From contig CAIOZY010000057.1 of assembly GCA_903862935.1 (NCBI GenBank), forward strand, positions 1-64,000: a stretch of 64,000 bases of DNA, given 5' to 3'. The notes beneath the pieces are model-generated. The model did not search any database. It had not been told where the DNA came from and saw only the letters and a program-made list of their open reading frames with translations. This document shows, one piece after another, positions 53,427 to 62,730 of the stretch. Source of the DNA: an uncultured Opitutaceae bacterium (GTDB taxonomy: Bacteria; Verrucomicrobiota; Verrucomicrobiia; Opitutales; Opitutaceae). Each line of letters begins with the position of its first letter. The stretch's first letter is position 1. The position numbers and the translations under genes are program-made.

Positions 53427-54812
53427 ATGTTCGACCCCGTAACCAAGCTGCAGGAATTCATCCGGTGCCCGAGCGTGTCCACCGATTCGAAGTTCGCCGA
53501 CGGGATGCGCGCGGCGCAGGAATTCATGGCCGGGCTGTTCGCCGGCATGGGACTGTCGGTCGAGGTGGTCCCCACCAAGCGAAACCCGATCATCCTGGCA
53601 TCCCGAGGAGGGGATACGTCGTGGCCGCACGTCATCATCTACGGCCACTATGATGTCCAGCCGCCGGACCCGCTTGAACTGTGGCGCACGCCGCCCTTCG
53701 AGCCGACGATCAAGGACGGCAGGATCTACGGCCGCGGCGCCGCCGACAACAAGGGGCCGCTGCTCGCCATCGTGGCCGCCGTGGGCCGCCTGCTCGAAAA
53801 GAGCCCGGCCCTGCCGCTGAGGATCACCTTCCTCGTCGAGGGCGAGGAGGAGATGGGAAGCCCGAGCTTCCCCGATTTTCTGGAGAAGTACCGCGAGCGC
53901 CTCAAGAGCGCCGACTTCGTCTTCCTTTGCGACACGGCCTTACCCAACGACCGGCAGGTCGTCGTCACCTGCGGCCTGCGGGGCCTGACGGCCCTGGAGA
54001 TTCAGGTCAGCGGGCCCAAGAGTGACCTTCACTCGGGCCTCTACGGCGGCGCGCTCCTCAACCCGCTCCAAGCCCTGGCCGAGATCTGCGCATCACTCCA
54101 CACCCCGGAGGGCCGCGTAAACGTGCCGGGCTTCTACGACGAGGTTCGCGACGTGCAGCCGTGGGAGCGCGAAGAACTGAAGAAACTCGGGATGAGCGAG
54201 AAGGATTTTGCCGCCTTCCTGGGGATCGACGCCTTCCACTCTGGTCCGGGCTTCACCCCGTTCGAGGCGATCCGCTTCCAACCCACGCTGGAGTTTAACG
54301 GCATCGGCGGGGGCTACCAGGGGGAGGGGACAAAGACGGTGATCCCGAGCCGGGCGGTGGCCAAGATCACCTGCCGGCTGGTGCCCGACCAGAAGCCGGA
54401 AAAGATCCGCCGGCGCGTGGAGGAGGCTATCCGCGCCCGGATCCCCAAGGGCGTCCGGGTCGAGATCGTCGCCGGCCACAACGCCGACCCCTATGTCGTT
54501 GTGCCCCCCGGCCGGTCTAACACTCCGGCCGGCCAGTCACCGGTGCTTGCACAGGCCTTCCGGGCGGCCGACGAAGCCGTGGCGGGCGTCTGGGGCCGTC
54601 CTCCGATCTACCTGCGCGAGGGCGGCAGCGTACCGATCATCGCCGACATCAAGCGCGTGACCGGGCTCGACTCCCTGATGTTTGGGCTGTTTCTGCCCGA
54701 GGACAATTTGCACGCGCCAAACGAGGGATTCTCGCTGGGCGTTATGCAGAAGGGAATCGAGACGGTCGAACGCATACTCGCCTCGCTCGCAGCGGGGCGG
54801 GGCAAGCGCTAA
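53427..54812 (+). CDS. M20 family dipeptidase
   Basis: A 461-residue zinc peptidase. Metal ligands are in IYGHYDVQPP (His, Asp), GRGAADNKGP (Asp), VEGEEEMGS (Glu) and near the C-terminus in YLREGGSVP. The lid/dimerisation domain lies at about 185-330. No signal peptide, so it probably hydrolyses dipeptides in the cytosol, as CNDP-type relatives do. Confidence 0.9.
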   Translation: MFDPVTKLQEFIRCPSVSTDSKFADGMRAAQEFMAGLFAGMGLSVEVVPTKRNPIILASRGGDTSWPHVIIYGHYDVQPPDPLELWRTPPFEPTIKDGRIYGRGAADNKGPLLAIVAAVGRLLEKSPALPLRITFLVEGEEEMGSPSFPDFLEKYRERLKSADFVFLCDTALPNDRQVVVTCGLRGLTALEIQVSGPKSDLHSGLYGGALLNPLQALAEICASLHTPEGRVNVPGFYDEVRDVQPWEREELKKLGMSEKDFAAFLGIDAFHSGPGFTPFEAIRFQPTLEFNGIGGGYQGEGTKTVIPSRAVAKITCRLVPDQKPEKIRRRVEEAIRARIPKGVRVEIVAGHNADPYVVVPPGRSNTPAGQSPVLAQAFRAADEAVAGVWGRPPIYLREGGSVPIIADIKRVTGLDSLMFGLFLPEDNLHAPNEGFSLGVMQKGIETVERILASLAAGRGKR

Positions 54813-54836
54813 AGATTGTGGGGCAACCCCGCGGGC

Positions 54837-55400
54837 CTACTGGCCCGCGGCCTTGACGACCACAAACTCGACGCGGCGATCCTTGGCCATGGTCGCCTCG
54901 TCGGCATTCTTCTTCGCGTCCTCGAGGCCCTTGGAAAGGGTGTCGATCTTGTCGGGCGTCACACCGAGGGTGAGCATGTACTTCTTGACCTCGTTGGCGC
55001 GCCGGTCGCCCAAGGCCAGGTTGTACTCGGCCGTCCCGCGCCAGTCGCAGTGCCCTTCGAGCAGCATTTTGTACTGGGGATTCTTGTCGAGGTAGGCCTT
55101 GGCGGCCTGGACCTTCGGGCGCTCGGCCTGCTTGACGCTGGACTTGTCGAGGTCGAAGTAGACGGCCTCAACCTGCCCGCGGAGCTGGCCGCTCGCGTCG
55201 AAGCCCGCCATGTCCCGCGACTGCAGGCTGTTGGCATCGGGGCCGGCGCTGACCTGCTCGGGGTTGAGGCTGCTGGCGCCGCCCTGGGGCCCGAGGACCG
55301 TCGCGCTGGGATCCGGGCGCATGGGCTTCTTCGAGCAGCCGGCGAGGACCACCGCGGAACTGAGGATGAGGAGGAAAGTTTTATTCGAGAGCAATTTCAT
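54837..55400 (-). CDS. pal: Peptidoglycan-associated OmpA-family lipoprotein (Pal-like)
   Basis: A 187-residue protein started at the ATG at 55400: leader MKLLSNKTFLLILSSAVVL with lipobox LAGC. A ~60-residue linker is followed by an OmpA/Pal domain with VYFDLDKSSVK, LLEGHCDWRGTAEYNLALGD and RRANEVKKYM, which bind peptidoglycan. It tethers the outer membrane to the wall. No tolA/tolB genes adjoin it; the ExbB/ExbD operon 10 kb upstream is separate. Confidence 0.9.
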   Translation of the reverse strand: MKLLSNKTFLLILSSAVVLAGCSKKPMRPDPSATVLGPQGGASSLNPEQVSAGPDANSLQSRDMAGFDASGQLRGQVEAVYFDLDKSSVKQAERPKVQAAKAYLDKNPQYKMLLEGHCDWRGTAEYNLALGDRRANEVKKYMLTLGVTPDKIDTLSKGLEDAKKNADEATMAKDRRVEFVVVKAAGQ

Positions 55401-55484
55401 GGAAATACTGGAGTCAACGTGGTTCATGGCCGCACGGGCGGCAAGGATATAGTTGGGCGTGCGTGACGCTCCGGATGATGTCGA

Positions 55485-56132
55485 CTAGGGGTTGCCCTTC
55501 GACTCGATCAGGCCGATCTCAAGGGCGTAGCGCGTGAGGCTCGCGACATCGTGCAAGTTGAGCTTTCCCATGAGGTTAGTGCGGTGGTTGTCGACCGTCT
55601 TCATGCTGATTCCCAGCTTGCTGGCGATCTCCTTGGTGCTGTGACTCTCGGCGATCAGCTGCAGGATTTCCCGCTCCCGGTCGGTGAGGAAATCGGGGGT
55701 GTTGCTGGCTCCCCGGTTGGCGACGACGCTGCGAAGAAGCGCTGCCACGGCCGGGCCGAAATAGGTGCCGCCGGCGGCGACCGTGTCCAGTCCCTTCCTA
55801 AGTTCGACTAGCCCCGCTGTCTTCTCGACGAACCCGTGCGCCCCGGCCTCGATCATCTCACGGACTAGGACGGGGTTCTCGTGGCCGGAGAAGATGAGCA
55901 CCCTGACATGGGGCAGGCGCTTCCCGAGACGGCGCAGGATGTCCACCCCGTTGAGCCCGGGGAGCTTGGCGTCGAGCACGATCACGTCGGGCTTGGCGTC
56001 CAAGCAAAGCTGGACTGCTGCCTGCCCGTCTCCGGTTTCCCCAACCAGCTGGTAGTGGTTGTCCAGCCGCAGAATCTCGGCCAACATTTCCCGGATGGCG
56101 GTTTGATCCTCGATGAGGACGATGCGTTTCAT
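55485..56132 (-). CDS. NarL/FixJ-family response regulator
   Basis: A 215-residue two-domain regulator. The receiver has ED near the N-terminus, phospho-acceptor Asp in VIVLDAKLPG and Lys in FVEKTAG. The LuxR-type helix-turn-helix is LTDREREILQLIAESHSTKEIASKL (written in two parts in the family consensus) with the recognition helix ISMKTVDNHRTNLM. No kinase gene is adjacent, so its partner is unknown. A tRNA-Lys gene lies 27 bp upstream. Confidence 0.9.
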   Translation of the reverse strand: MKRIVLIEDQTAIREMLAEILRLDNHYQLVGETGDGQAAVQLCLDAKPDVIVLDAKLPGLNGVDILRRLGKRLPHVRVLIFSGHENPVLVREMIEAGAHGFVEKTAGLVELRKGLDTVAAGGTYFGPAVAALLRSVVANRGASNTPDFLTDREREILQLIAESHSTKEIASKLGISMKTVDNHRTNLMGKLNLHDVASLTRYALEIGLIESKGNP

Positions 56133-56158
56133 GGCGTAAGATGGGAGGGGTTAGGGGG

Positions 56159-56233
56159 TGGTGGGTTGGCAGGGATTCGAACCCTGAACCAACGACTTAA
56201 AAGGACGCTGCTCTACCATTGAGCTACCAACCC
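56159..56233 (-). tRNA. tRNA-Lys(TTT)
   Basis: Acceptor strands GGGTTGG and CCAACCC pair fully; the loop CTTTTAA gives anticodon TTT for lysine AAA. CCA is encoded (56161-56159). The anticodon stem GCGTC/GTCGT has a T-T mismatch at the second pair from the loop, which is unusual but need not abolish function. T arm GGTTCGAATCC is standard. Confidence 0.9.
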
Positions 56234-56461
56234 AAATACCCCGTAAGTTGGGGAGTTACGTGATGATGGTGAAAAGATCAAGAAAACCCTAGCGGAGGCG
56301 GGGCGAAGAAGCAATCCCCGAGCCGGGCCTGAGAAGGCCGTTGCGGGGCTGGGAGAGCGCTGCGGCGGCGGGCGGGACGAGGGGGCGCCCGACCGGAGAG
56401 CGGAACGTTTGGCTCGCCAGAGGTCCGGTTCTGGCATTCGTCTTGCTCCCACCCAGAATAG

Positions 56462-57904
56462 ATGAGCAAACCCGCCGCCGAGAAGCCCGTCCAGAGTTGT
56501 CGCCTGACGAAGATCGTCTTCACGCTCGGACCGGCGACCCAGGAGCCTGCCGTCCTCGAGACCCTGGTCCGCGCCGGAGTGGATGTCTGCCGGATCAACA
56601 TGGCCCACGCCGACCACGCTTGGACGCGGGCGATGATCCGCCGGGTCCGGGAGGTGTGCCAGCGGGTAGGGCGCCACATCGCGATCCTGATGGACGTGAA
56701 GGGCCCGGAAATCCGCACCGGGGACATCGCCCATCCGATCGACCTCAAGGCGGGCCAGCTGATCGACCTGCTCTCCGAACCCGGCGCCTCCGAGGGCGGC
56801 GTCCCGGCGGTCGGAGTCAACTATCCGGGCCTGGGTTCCGACGTTTCCAAGGGCACGACCATCCTGGTCGACAGCGGCCTGATCCGACTCGAGGTCGTGA
56901 GTACCTCGCGGGCCCGGGTGCGCTGCCGGGTCGTCGTCCCCGCCCGGCTCACCAGCCGGCGCCACCTGAACCTGCCCGGGGTGCAGATCCGGCTGCCAGC
57001 CCTCACCGCCAAGGACCGCTCGGACATCGCCGTCGGGGTCGCCGAGGGGGTGGACTTCTTCGCCCTGTCGTTTGTGCGGGAGGCCGACGACGTGGACATC
57101 CTCAGGCGCCTGCTGTCCCGGGCCAAGAGCCATGCCCGGATCGTCGCCAAGATCGAGGACCAGTCCGCGATCGCGAACCTCGACGAGATCATCGTCGCCT
57201 CGGACGCCCTGATGGTGGCCCGCGGCGACTTGGGGATCGAGGTTCCGATGGAGGATCTGCCCCTGATCCAAAGGAGGGTGGTCGAGGCGTGCATCCGCTT
57301 GCGAAAGCCCGTGATCGTCGCAACGCACATGCTCGAGTCCATGATCACCTCCCCGGTGCCGACCCGGGCGGAGGTGAGCGACGTCGCCACGGCTGTCGAT
57401 TCCACGGCCGACGCGATCATGCTCTCGGGCGAGACAAGCACCGGTCTGTACCCGCTTGAGTGCGTCGAGATGATGAAGCGCATTGCCGGAAAGGTCGAGG
57501 GCAGCGCCCCGAGGCACCACAACGCGGAGCTTCCGCTCAAGAGCCACAAGGATCGCATGCTGCGCTCGGCGGCTCTCCTGGCCCAGGAGCTGGGCGAGGC
57601 CGGCATCGTCGTGTTCACGCGCAACGGGGTCCTGCCCCAGACCTTGTCGGCGCTGCGCGCGAGCCACTGCCCGATCTATGCCTTCACCGACCGCCCGCAG
57701 GTCTTCCGGCACCTGCTCCTGTCTTGGGGCGTGGAGCCGTTCCTGATGGAGTTCTCCTCCGAGCCCGAGCACACGATCCGGGATGCCTTAGCCTACCTCC
57801 TGCGCCGGGGCTGGGTGCGATCCGGGGAGTGGATGGTGGTGGCGACCAACGCCCTCGCCGGGGAAAAGATCGTCGACACCGTCCAGATGAGGCCGGTGGA
57901 CTAG
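56462..57904 (+). CDS. pyk: Pyruvate kinase
   Basis: A 480-residue enzyme making pyruvate and ATP from phosphoenolpyruvate. Motifs: KIVFTLGPATQ, RINMAHADH (usually N-F-S-H-G), DVKGPEIRTG, VAKIEDQSAI with the catalytic Lys, ARGDLGIEVPMEDLP and ATHMLESMI. The C-terminal domain is present. The changed substrate-loop residues suggest a divergent form; relatives in this phylum often look so. Confidence 0.9.
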   Translation: MSKPAAEKPVQSCRLTKIVFTLGPATQEPAVLETLVRAGVDVCRINMAHADHAWTRAMIRRVREVCQRVGRHIAILMDVKGPEIRTGDIAHPIDLKAGQLIDLLSEPGASEGGVPAVGVNYPGLGSDVSKGTTILVDSGLIRLEVVSTSRARVRCRVVVPARLTSRRHLNLPGVQIRLPALTAKDRSDIAVGVAEGVDFFALSFVREADDVDILRRLLSRAKSHARIVAKIEDQSAIANLDEIIVASDALMVARGDLGIEVPMEDLPLIQRRVVEACIRLRKPVIVATHMLESMITSPVPTRAEVSDVATAVDSTADAIMLSGETSTGLYPLECVEMMKRIAGKVEGSAPRHHNAELPLKSHKDRMLRSAALLAQELGEAGIVVFTRNGVLPQTLSALRASHCPIYAFTDRPQVFRHLLLSWGVEPFLMEFSSEPEHTIRDALAYLLRRGWVRSGEWMVVATNALAGEKIVDTVQMRPVD

Positions 57905-58050
57905 CAGGACCGCGCCCGATTTCCCGTGAAGAGCGGATCCGGAGGTTGCCATTTCAAGCACGAAAGTGCTAAGTAAAGAGCACCGGAATCCAAGCCTCTG
58001 CCGGCCCCGGCATGATAAGCTATCGATAAATCTCCCCCACAATCATCCCC

Positions 58051-58686
58051 ATGACCACGCTCGAACTCCTCTCCCAGGCCGTCGGTGCCGGGAAAAGCAA
58101 AGATGCCAAGGCCCTTACCCAACGCGCCCTCGATGAGGGCGTCGGCCCCGGTGAAATCGTCAACCAGGCCCTGGTCCCCGCGATGGCTGCGGTCGGCGAA
58201 AAGTTCAAAAACAACCTGATCTTCGTGCCCGAGATGCTCGTCTCGGCCCGCGCGATGAAAGAGGCGATGGTGCTCCTCGAGCCCCGGCTCGTTGCGGCCG
58301 GCATCACCCCGAAGTACACCGCGGTCATCGGCACCGTCCAGGGCGACCTGCACGACATCGGCAAGAACTTGGTGGCCATCATGTGGAAGGGCGCCAACTT
58401 CAAGGTGATCGACCTGGGCACGAACGTGCCCCCGACCAAGTTCATCTCCGCGATCAAGGAGCACCAGCCCCATGTCGTGGGCCTGTCGGGCCTGCTCACC
58501 ACTACGATGCCGGCTATGGTCGAGACAGTTAAGGCGATACGCGCCAGCGAATACAAGACGGTGAAGATCATGGTGGGCGGGGCTCCGGTGAGCCAGCAGT
58601 TCGCCGACGAGATCGGAGCCGATGGCTACGCGCCCGACGCGGGTGCCGCCGTTGACCGCGCCCTTGCCCTGGTCGGGGCCGCCTGA
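58051..58686 (+). CDS. Corrinoid (B12-binding) protein of methyltransferase systems
   Basis: A 211-residue protein of the MtbC/MtmC/MetH-B12 type. Residues about 1-85 form the helical cap domain; about 88-211 are the Rossmann cobalamin domain with D-x-H-x-x-G in GDLHDIGKN, the S-x-L motif in GLSGLLTTTM and GG in VGGAPV, including the lower cobalt-ligand His. It would carry a methyl group between a substrate methyltransferase and a folate methyltransferase. It stands alone between pyk and a hydroxyacid dehydrogenase, 36 kb from the UroD/AcsE-like genes. Confidence 0.9.
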   Translation: MTTLELLSQAVGAGKSKDAKALTQRALDEGVGPGEIVNQALVPAMAAVGEKFKNNLIFVPEMLVSARAMKEAMVLLEPRLVAAGITPKYTAVIGTVQGDLHDIGKNLVAIMWKGANFKVIDLGTNVPPTKFISAIKEHQPHVVGLSGLLTTTMPAMVETVKAIRASEYKTVKIMVGGAPVSQQFADEIGADGYAPDAGAAVDRALALVGAA

Positions 58687-58958
58687 ACCCAACCGCGACC
58701 CCTTCGGGGCTGCCGCCTCGGTGTTCTTCTACGTCGTGGCGAACACGGACGCTTGGATCGCGGCCCCGCAGAATGCGCACAACCTCGCCGGATGGATCCA
58801 GGCCCAGACGGCCGTGTTCGCCCGCTTTTCGCGGTCAACGGGCCTGAGGGCCCTTCGAGACTTACCCGAGGGGCCGTAGCGGTGCAAAGCGCGGACGGCC
58901 CAAAGACGGATTGACCGCCGCCGGGCCGCTGCTGTGATGGGCGGTCCATTTTTCCCCT

Positions 58959-59912
58959 ATGAAAATCGTTGCCCTCGACGGAGCCACCCTCAATCCCGGC
59001 GACAACCCCTGGGAGGACGTCGCCCGCCTGGGCAGCTTCGTCTGCTACGAGCGCACCGCCCCCGGCCAGCTCTTGGAGAGGGCCTCGGATGCGGAGGTGC
59101 TCCTGGTGAACAAGGTGGCGATCTCGGCCGAGTCGATCTCCCGCCTTCCGAAGCTGAGGTTCATCTCTGTCACGGCGACCGGCTACAATATGGTCGACGT
59201 CAAGGCCGCCCGGGCCCGCGGCATCACAGTTTCGAACGTTCCGATCTACGGAACGGACACGGTGGCCGAGTACGTGTTCGCCCTGATCCTCAACTTCTAC
59301 CGCCAGCCCCAGCTCCACAGCGAGCTGGTCAAGGCCGGTGAGTGGACCCGGTCGGCCGAGTGGACCTTCTGGCGGTCTCCGCTTGCCGAGCTTGCCGGCA
59401 AGACGATCGGCATCGTCGGCTTTGGCCGGATCGGCAGGCGGGTGGGGGAGCTTGCGGCGGCCTTCAAGATGAAGGTCCTCGCGAACGACACCTTTAAGGG
59501 GAACCCACCCTCCTACGGCTTTGGGTGGTGCGAGGTTCCGGAGCTTTTCGCCCAGTCCGATGTCGTGAGCCTGCACTGCAACCTGACCCCGGAGAACACC
59601 CGGATGGTGAACGCCGCCCTCCTCGGGCGGATGAAGAAGTCGGCCTACCTGATCAACGCCGCTCGAGGCCCCTTGGTGGACGAGGCCGCCTTGGTGTCGG
59701 CCCTCAAGGGGGGCGCGATCGGCGGGGCTGCCCTGGACGTTGTATCGGCCGAGCCGATCGCCGCCGACAGCCCCCTTCTCTCCGCCCCGAACCTGACCCT
59801 GACCCCCCATATCGCCTGGGCTACCCTTGAGGCCCGGCGCCGCTTGATGCGCCAGACGGCCGAGAACGTGGCCGGATTCCTGGCAGGCAATCCCATAAAC
59901 ATCGTCAACTGA
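58959..59912 (+). CDS. D-2-hydroxyacid dehydrogenase (glycerate dehydrogenase/hydroxypyruvate reductase type)
   Basis: A 317-residue NAD(P)-dependent dehydrogenase. Rossmann motif GFGRIGRRVG, catalytic Arg in INAARGPLVDEAAL, Glu in VVSAEPIAAD and His in LTPHIAWAT. The closest type by motif is HprA-like glycerate dehydrogenase. It probably interconverts hydroxypyruvate and D-glycerate, but other 2-keto acids are possible. A 272-bp gap before it holds no gene I trust. Confidence 0.85.
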   Translation: MKIVALDGATLNPGDNPWEDVARLGSFVCYERTAPGQLLERASDAEVLLVNKVAISAESISRLPKLRFISVTATGYNMVDVKAARARGITVSNVPIYGTDTVAEYVFALILNFYRQPQLHSELVKAGEWTRSAEWTFWRSPLAELAGKTIGIVGFGRIGRRVGELAAAFKMKVLANDTFKGNPPSYGFGWCEVPELFAQSDVVSLHCNLTPENTRMVNAALLGRMKKSAYLINAARGPLVDEAALVSALKGGAIGGAALDVVSAEPIAADSPLLSAPNLTLTPHIAWATLEARRRLMRQTAENVAGFLAGNPINIVN

Positions 59913-60049
59913 GGATCCTAGGGAATACAGGGGCGGGCTGGCGGGCGCGAACCGTTGACCGCCGGCACGCGTCTGACTAATCTGGCGAGGATTTCGCAAC
60001 TATCTTGGGAACAATTCAACAGTACAGCCATCAGAGCGGGGTAGATCGT

Positions 60050-60652
60050 ATGTCTACCAAAGCGCAGGAAGTCACCATGGACCGTATTCTGGTGGACCGT
60101 TTCAAGAACGGGGATGCTGCGGCTTTTGACGAGATGGTCGCCCGTTACTGGACCCGGATCTATTCCATGGTCAACCAGCTCCTGCGCAACCCCCAGGATG
60201 CCGAGGAGGTCACCCAGGATGCGTTCATCCGGGCACACCGCGGCCTGGAGAATTTCCGCGGAGACTCCGCCTTCTCGACCTGGCTTTACCAGATCGCTAC
60301 GAACCTCGCCCGCAACCGCTACTGGTACTGGTGGCGCCGCAAGCGCGACAAGTCCGTCTCGATCGATGCGCCCCTCGGCGGGGACGGCGATGCGACGCTT
60401 GCCGACATCATCCCGGCGGAGGTTGAGACCCCGGATGACATCGCCGTGACCCAGGAATTCGTCGCGCGGATCGCGCGGGGTATGGAGCGGCTCGGGGCCA
60501 AGCACCGCGAGATCCTGATCCTGAGAAACGTCAAGAACCTCTCCTACGAGGAGATCGCCGACATCCTGGGCATTTCCATCGGGACGGTGAAGAGCCGCAT
60601 TGCCCGCGCGCGGGAAAGCCTGCGCGCCAAGATGGGAGACGACTTTAAGTAA
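60050..60652 (+). CDS. ECF RNA polymerase sigma factor, RpoE-like
   Basis: A 200-residue extracytoplasmic-function sigma factor started at the ATG at 60050, with AGAGCGGGG upstream. Region 2 has DAEEVTQDAFIRAHRGLENF and FSTWLYQIATNLARN; region 4 has LSYEEIADILGISIGTVKSR. It overlaps nothing and is followed after 42 bp by a membrane anti-sigma gene, the usual pairing. Confidence 0.9.
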   Translation: MSTKAQEVTMDRILVDRFKNGDAAAFDEMVARYWTRIYSMVNQLLRNPQDAEEVTQDAFIRAHRGLENFRGDSAFSTWLYQIATNLARNRYWYWWRRKRDKSVSIDAPLGGDGDATLADIIPAEVETPDDIAVTQEFVARIARGMERLGAKHREILILRNVKNLSYEEIADILGISIGTVKSRIARARESLRAKMGDDFK

Positions 60653-60694
60653 ACCAACACCACCAAGCAAAGCGGGGACCGCCGCGACCGAGCC

Positions 60695-61384
60695 ATGAAA
60701 GAACGCGAATTCATCGAACTACTTAACCTTTACGTCGACCATGAGATCAGTGCGGAGGACGCCGCGCGACTCGAGGCGGAGGTTGCTGCCAACCCGGAGC
60801 GCCGCCGCATCTACCGGCAGTACTGTCAAATGGACCGGGCCTGCGCCCAGCTGGCCGAGAAGTTCCACGGGACCGTCCCGACCTCCAGGACCGTTGTGGC
60901 CCGCGCCCGCCCGAGGCGGAACTGGTCGACTGCAGCCTACGCCGCCGGCCTTGCGGTCGCGGCCTGCGTGGCCGCCGTCGCCATTTTGCGCACTCGCCCC
61001 AGCGGCCCGGCGCCCGCGGCCCTGGCGAAGGCGGATGCCCCGGCCGAGCAGCGTGTCATTCTCGATCAGGTTCGCGCCCAGGCAGCCCTGGCCTCCTACG
61101 ATCGGCAGCTGCAGCCTGTCCTCACCGTCCACGATCTTTTCCTCGACAACGCGGACGGAGCCGCAGCTGCGCTGCCGGTGTCGTTCATGACGGTCGCAAA
61201 CCAGAACGATCCGCTGGCCTGGATCGCCCGCATGCAGGCCGCATCCGTTCCCGCGACCCCTTCGGGCCGATTCATCTTTAGCCCGTCGCCCGCCCTCTCC
61301 GCCCCGGACACCCGCTCACCCGGCCGCCAGGGCCAGGGGCTGCAGGTGCCGGCCGAAATGGCGGCCTTCCGGTTCCAGCGCTAG
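60695..61384 (+). CDS. Putative membrane anti-sigma factor
   Basis: A 229-residue protein. The N-terminal ~60 residues (LLNLYVDHEISAEDAARLEA) resemble the anti-sigma/zinc-finger-like head of RsgI/FecR-type proteins, without a clear HxxxCxxC motif. One membrane helix at about 80-100 (TAAYAAGLAVAACVAAVAIL), then ~130 periplasmic residues. It likely holds the ECF sigma factor at the membrane until an envelope signal frees it. Its stop overlaps the ruvA stop. Confidence 0.75.
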   Translation: MKEREFIELLNLYVDHEISAEDAARLEAEVAANPERRRIYRQYCQMDRACAQLAEKFHGTVPTSRTVVARARPRRNWSTAAYAAGLAVAACVAAVAILRTRPSGPAPAALAKADAPAEQRVILDQVRAQAALASYDRQLQPVLTVHDLFLDNADGAAAALPVSFMTVANQNDPLAWIARMQAASVPATPSGRFIFSPSPALSAPDTRSPGRQGQGLQVPAEMAAFRFQR

Positions 61385-61977
61385 GTTAGCGCCTTCTTGA
61401 TCAGGGCCTCGGTGCTTGCGCCGGGCCCCAGGGCGAGCATCGCCCGACGAGTGGCTTGGTCGGCGTCTTGCGTCCGGTATCCCAGGGCCACCAGGGCCGC
61501 CACGGCGTCGCGCAGGGCGCCGCCTGCCGAGGGATCCCCCTCCGCGCCGCCAACGGGAGCCAGGGCCTCTCCTGCGCCCATGCGGGCCCTCAACTCGACC
61601 ACCAGCCGCTCCGCGGTCTTCTTTCCGATTCCGGGGCACTTCGAGAGGGTCCCCACATCGCCGGCGCGGATCGCCCCCTCGAGTAGCGGCAGGGAAAGCC
61701 GGCTCATGATGCTCAGGGCGACCTTTGGCCCTACGCCCGTCACGTTCTCGATCATCAGGCGGAAGAAGTCCCTCTCCGCCGCGGTCGCAAACCCGTAGAG
61801 GGTCTGCGCGTCCTCGCGGTACACGACGTGCGTGTGGAGCTTCACCGGGGCCCCCAAGGGCCCGAGGCGCTCCGAGGTCGTCACCGGGACATTCACCTCG
61901 TAGCCGAAGCCGCCCACCTCGATGACGGCGCGAAGAGGCCCCGAGGAGGACAGGATTCCCTGGATGGAGGTGATCAC
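61381..61977 (-). CDS. ruvA: Holliday junction DNA helicase subunit RuvA
   Basis: A 198-residue RuvA. The GTG start at 61977 gives VITSIQGILSSSGPLRAVIE, the conserved start of domain I; a longer in-frame reading upstream is only a shadow of dapB. Helix-hairpin-helix motifs LSKCPGIGKKTAERLVVEL and VTGVGPKVALSIMS in domain II, and the C-terminal domain III that contacts RuvB. The start overlaps the dapB stop as GTGA. Confidence 0.9.
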   Translation of the reverse strand: MITSIQGILSSSGPLRAVIEVGGFGYEVNVPVTTSERLGPLGAPVKLHTHVVYREDAQTLYGFATAAERDFFRLMIENVTGVGPKVALSIMSRLSLPLLEGAIRAGDVGTLSKCPGIGKKTAERLVVELRARMGAGEALAPVGGAEGDPSAGGALRDAVAALVALGYRTQDADQATRRAMLALGPGASTEALIKKALT

Positions 61978-62714
61978 TTGAGGCCCAGCACGTCCTGCAT
62001 GTCGTAGAGGCCCGCCGGCTTGCCCACGACCCACTGCGCAGCCCGGACGGCCCCGCGGGCAAATATCGCCCGGTCGCTCGCCTTGTGGGTGAGTTCGATC
62101 CGCTCTCCGAGCCCCGCAAACATGACCGTGTGGTCGCCGACAACGTCGCCGCCGCGCAGGGCGTGCACGCCGACCTCGCCTTTCTTGCGCTCGCCCGTCA
62201 TCCCGCTGCGCCCGTGCCGCAGGGCCTGGGGCCCGAGCTTGCGCTCCTCGAGGATGATCTCCAGCAGGCGCGCCGCGGTCCCGCTCGGGGCGTCCTTCTT
62301 GAACCGGTGGTGCATTTCGACCACCTCGGCGTCGTAGTCCTCGCCGAGGATCCGGGCCGCCTGGCGGCAGAGGGCAAAGAGCAGGTTCACTCCGACCGAG
62401 AAGTTCCCGGCCCAGACGCACGGGACGCGCGCGGCGAGCCGGCGCAGGGCCTCCCTCTCGGCCGCCGGGTGGCCGGTGGTCCCGATGACAATCGGCTTGT
62501 TGTGGGCGGCCGCGAGCTCCAGCAGGGCGCGGGTTGCCTGCGGGGAGCTAAAGTCGACGATGACGTCGCAGGAGCCGATCGCGGCGGCGGGGTCGCCGCC
62601 CAAGTCGATCGCGGCGCCGATCCGGACGCCGAGTTCCCGGGCGGCCTGGGTCACGGCCTGGCCCATGCGGCCCTTGGCGCCGGTGAGGAGAACGGACAGA
62701 GGGGTGGCGGGCAT
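61974..62714 (-). CDS. dapB: 4-hydroxy-tetrahydrodipicolinate reductase
   Basis: A 246-residue DapB started at the ATG at 62714 (MPATPLSVLLTGAKGRMGQA). NAD(P) site GAKGRMG; catalytic EMHHRFKKDAPSGTA; VWAGNFSVGVNLL. Second step of the lysine/diaminopimelate branch, right after dapA (16 bp). Confidence 0.95.
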   Translation of the reverse strand: MPATPLSVLLTGAKGRMGQAVTQAARELGVRIGAAIDLGGDPAAAIGSCDVIVDFSSPQATRALLELAAAHNKPIVIGTTGHPAAEREALRRLAARVPCVWAGNFSVGVNLLFALCRQAARILGEDYDAEVVEMHHRFKKDAPSGTAARLLEIILEERKLGPQALRHGRSGMTGERKKGEVGVHALRGGDVVGDHTVMFAGLGERIELTHKASDRAIFARGAVRAAQWVVGKPAGLYDMQDVLGLK

Positions 62715-62730
62715 CGGGGAGGGTTTCGTC

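Noticed and set aside
61978-62421. 5' extension of ruvA to about 346 residues
   Set aside because: The extra residues are Arg/Gly/Pro-rich shadow translation of dapB; the conserved RuvA start is the GTG at 61977.
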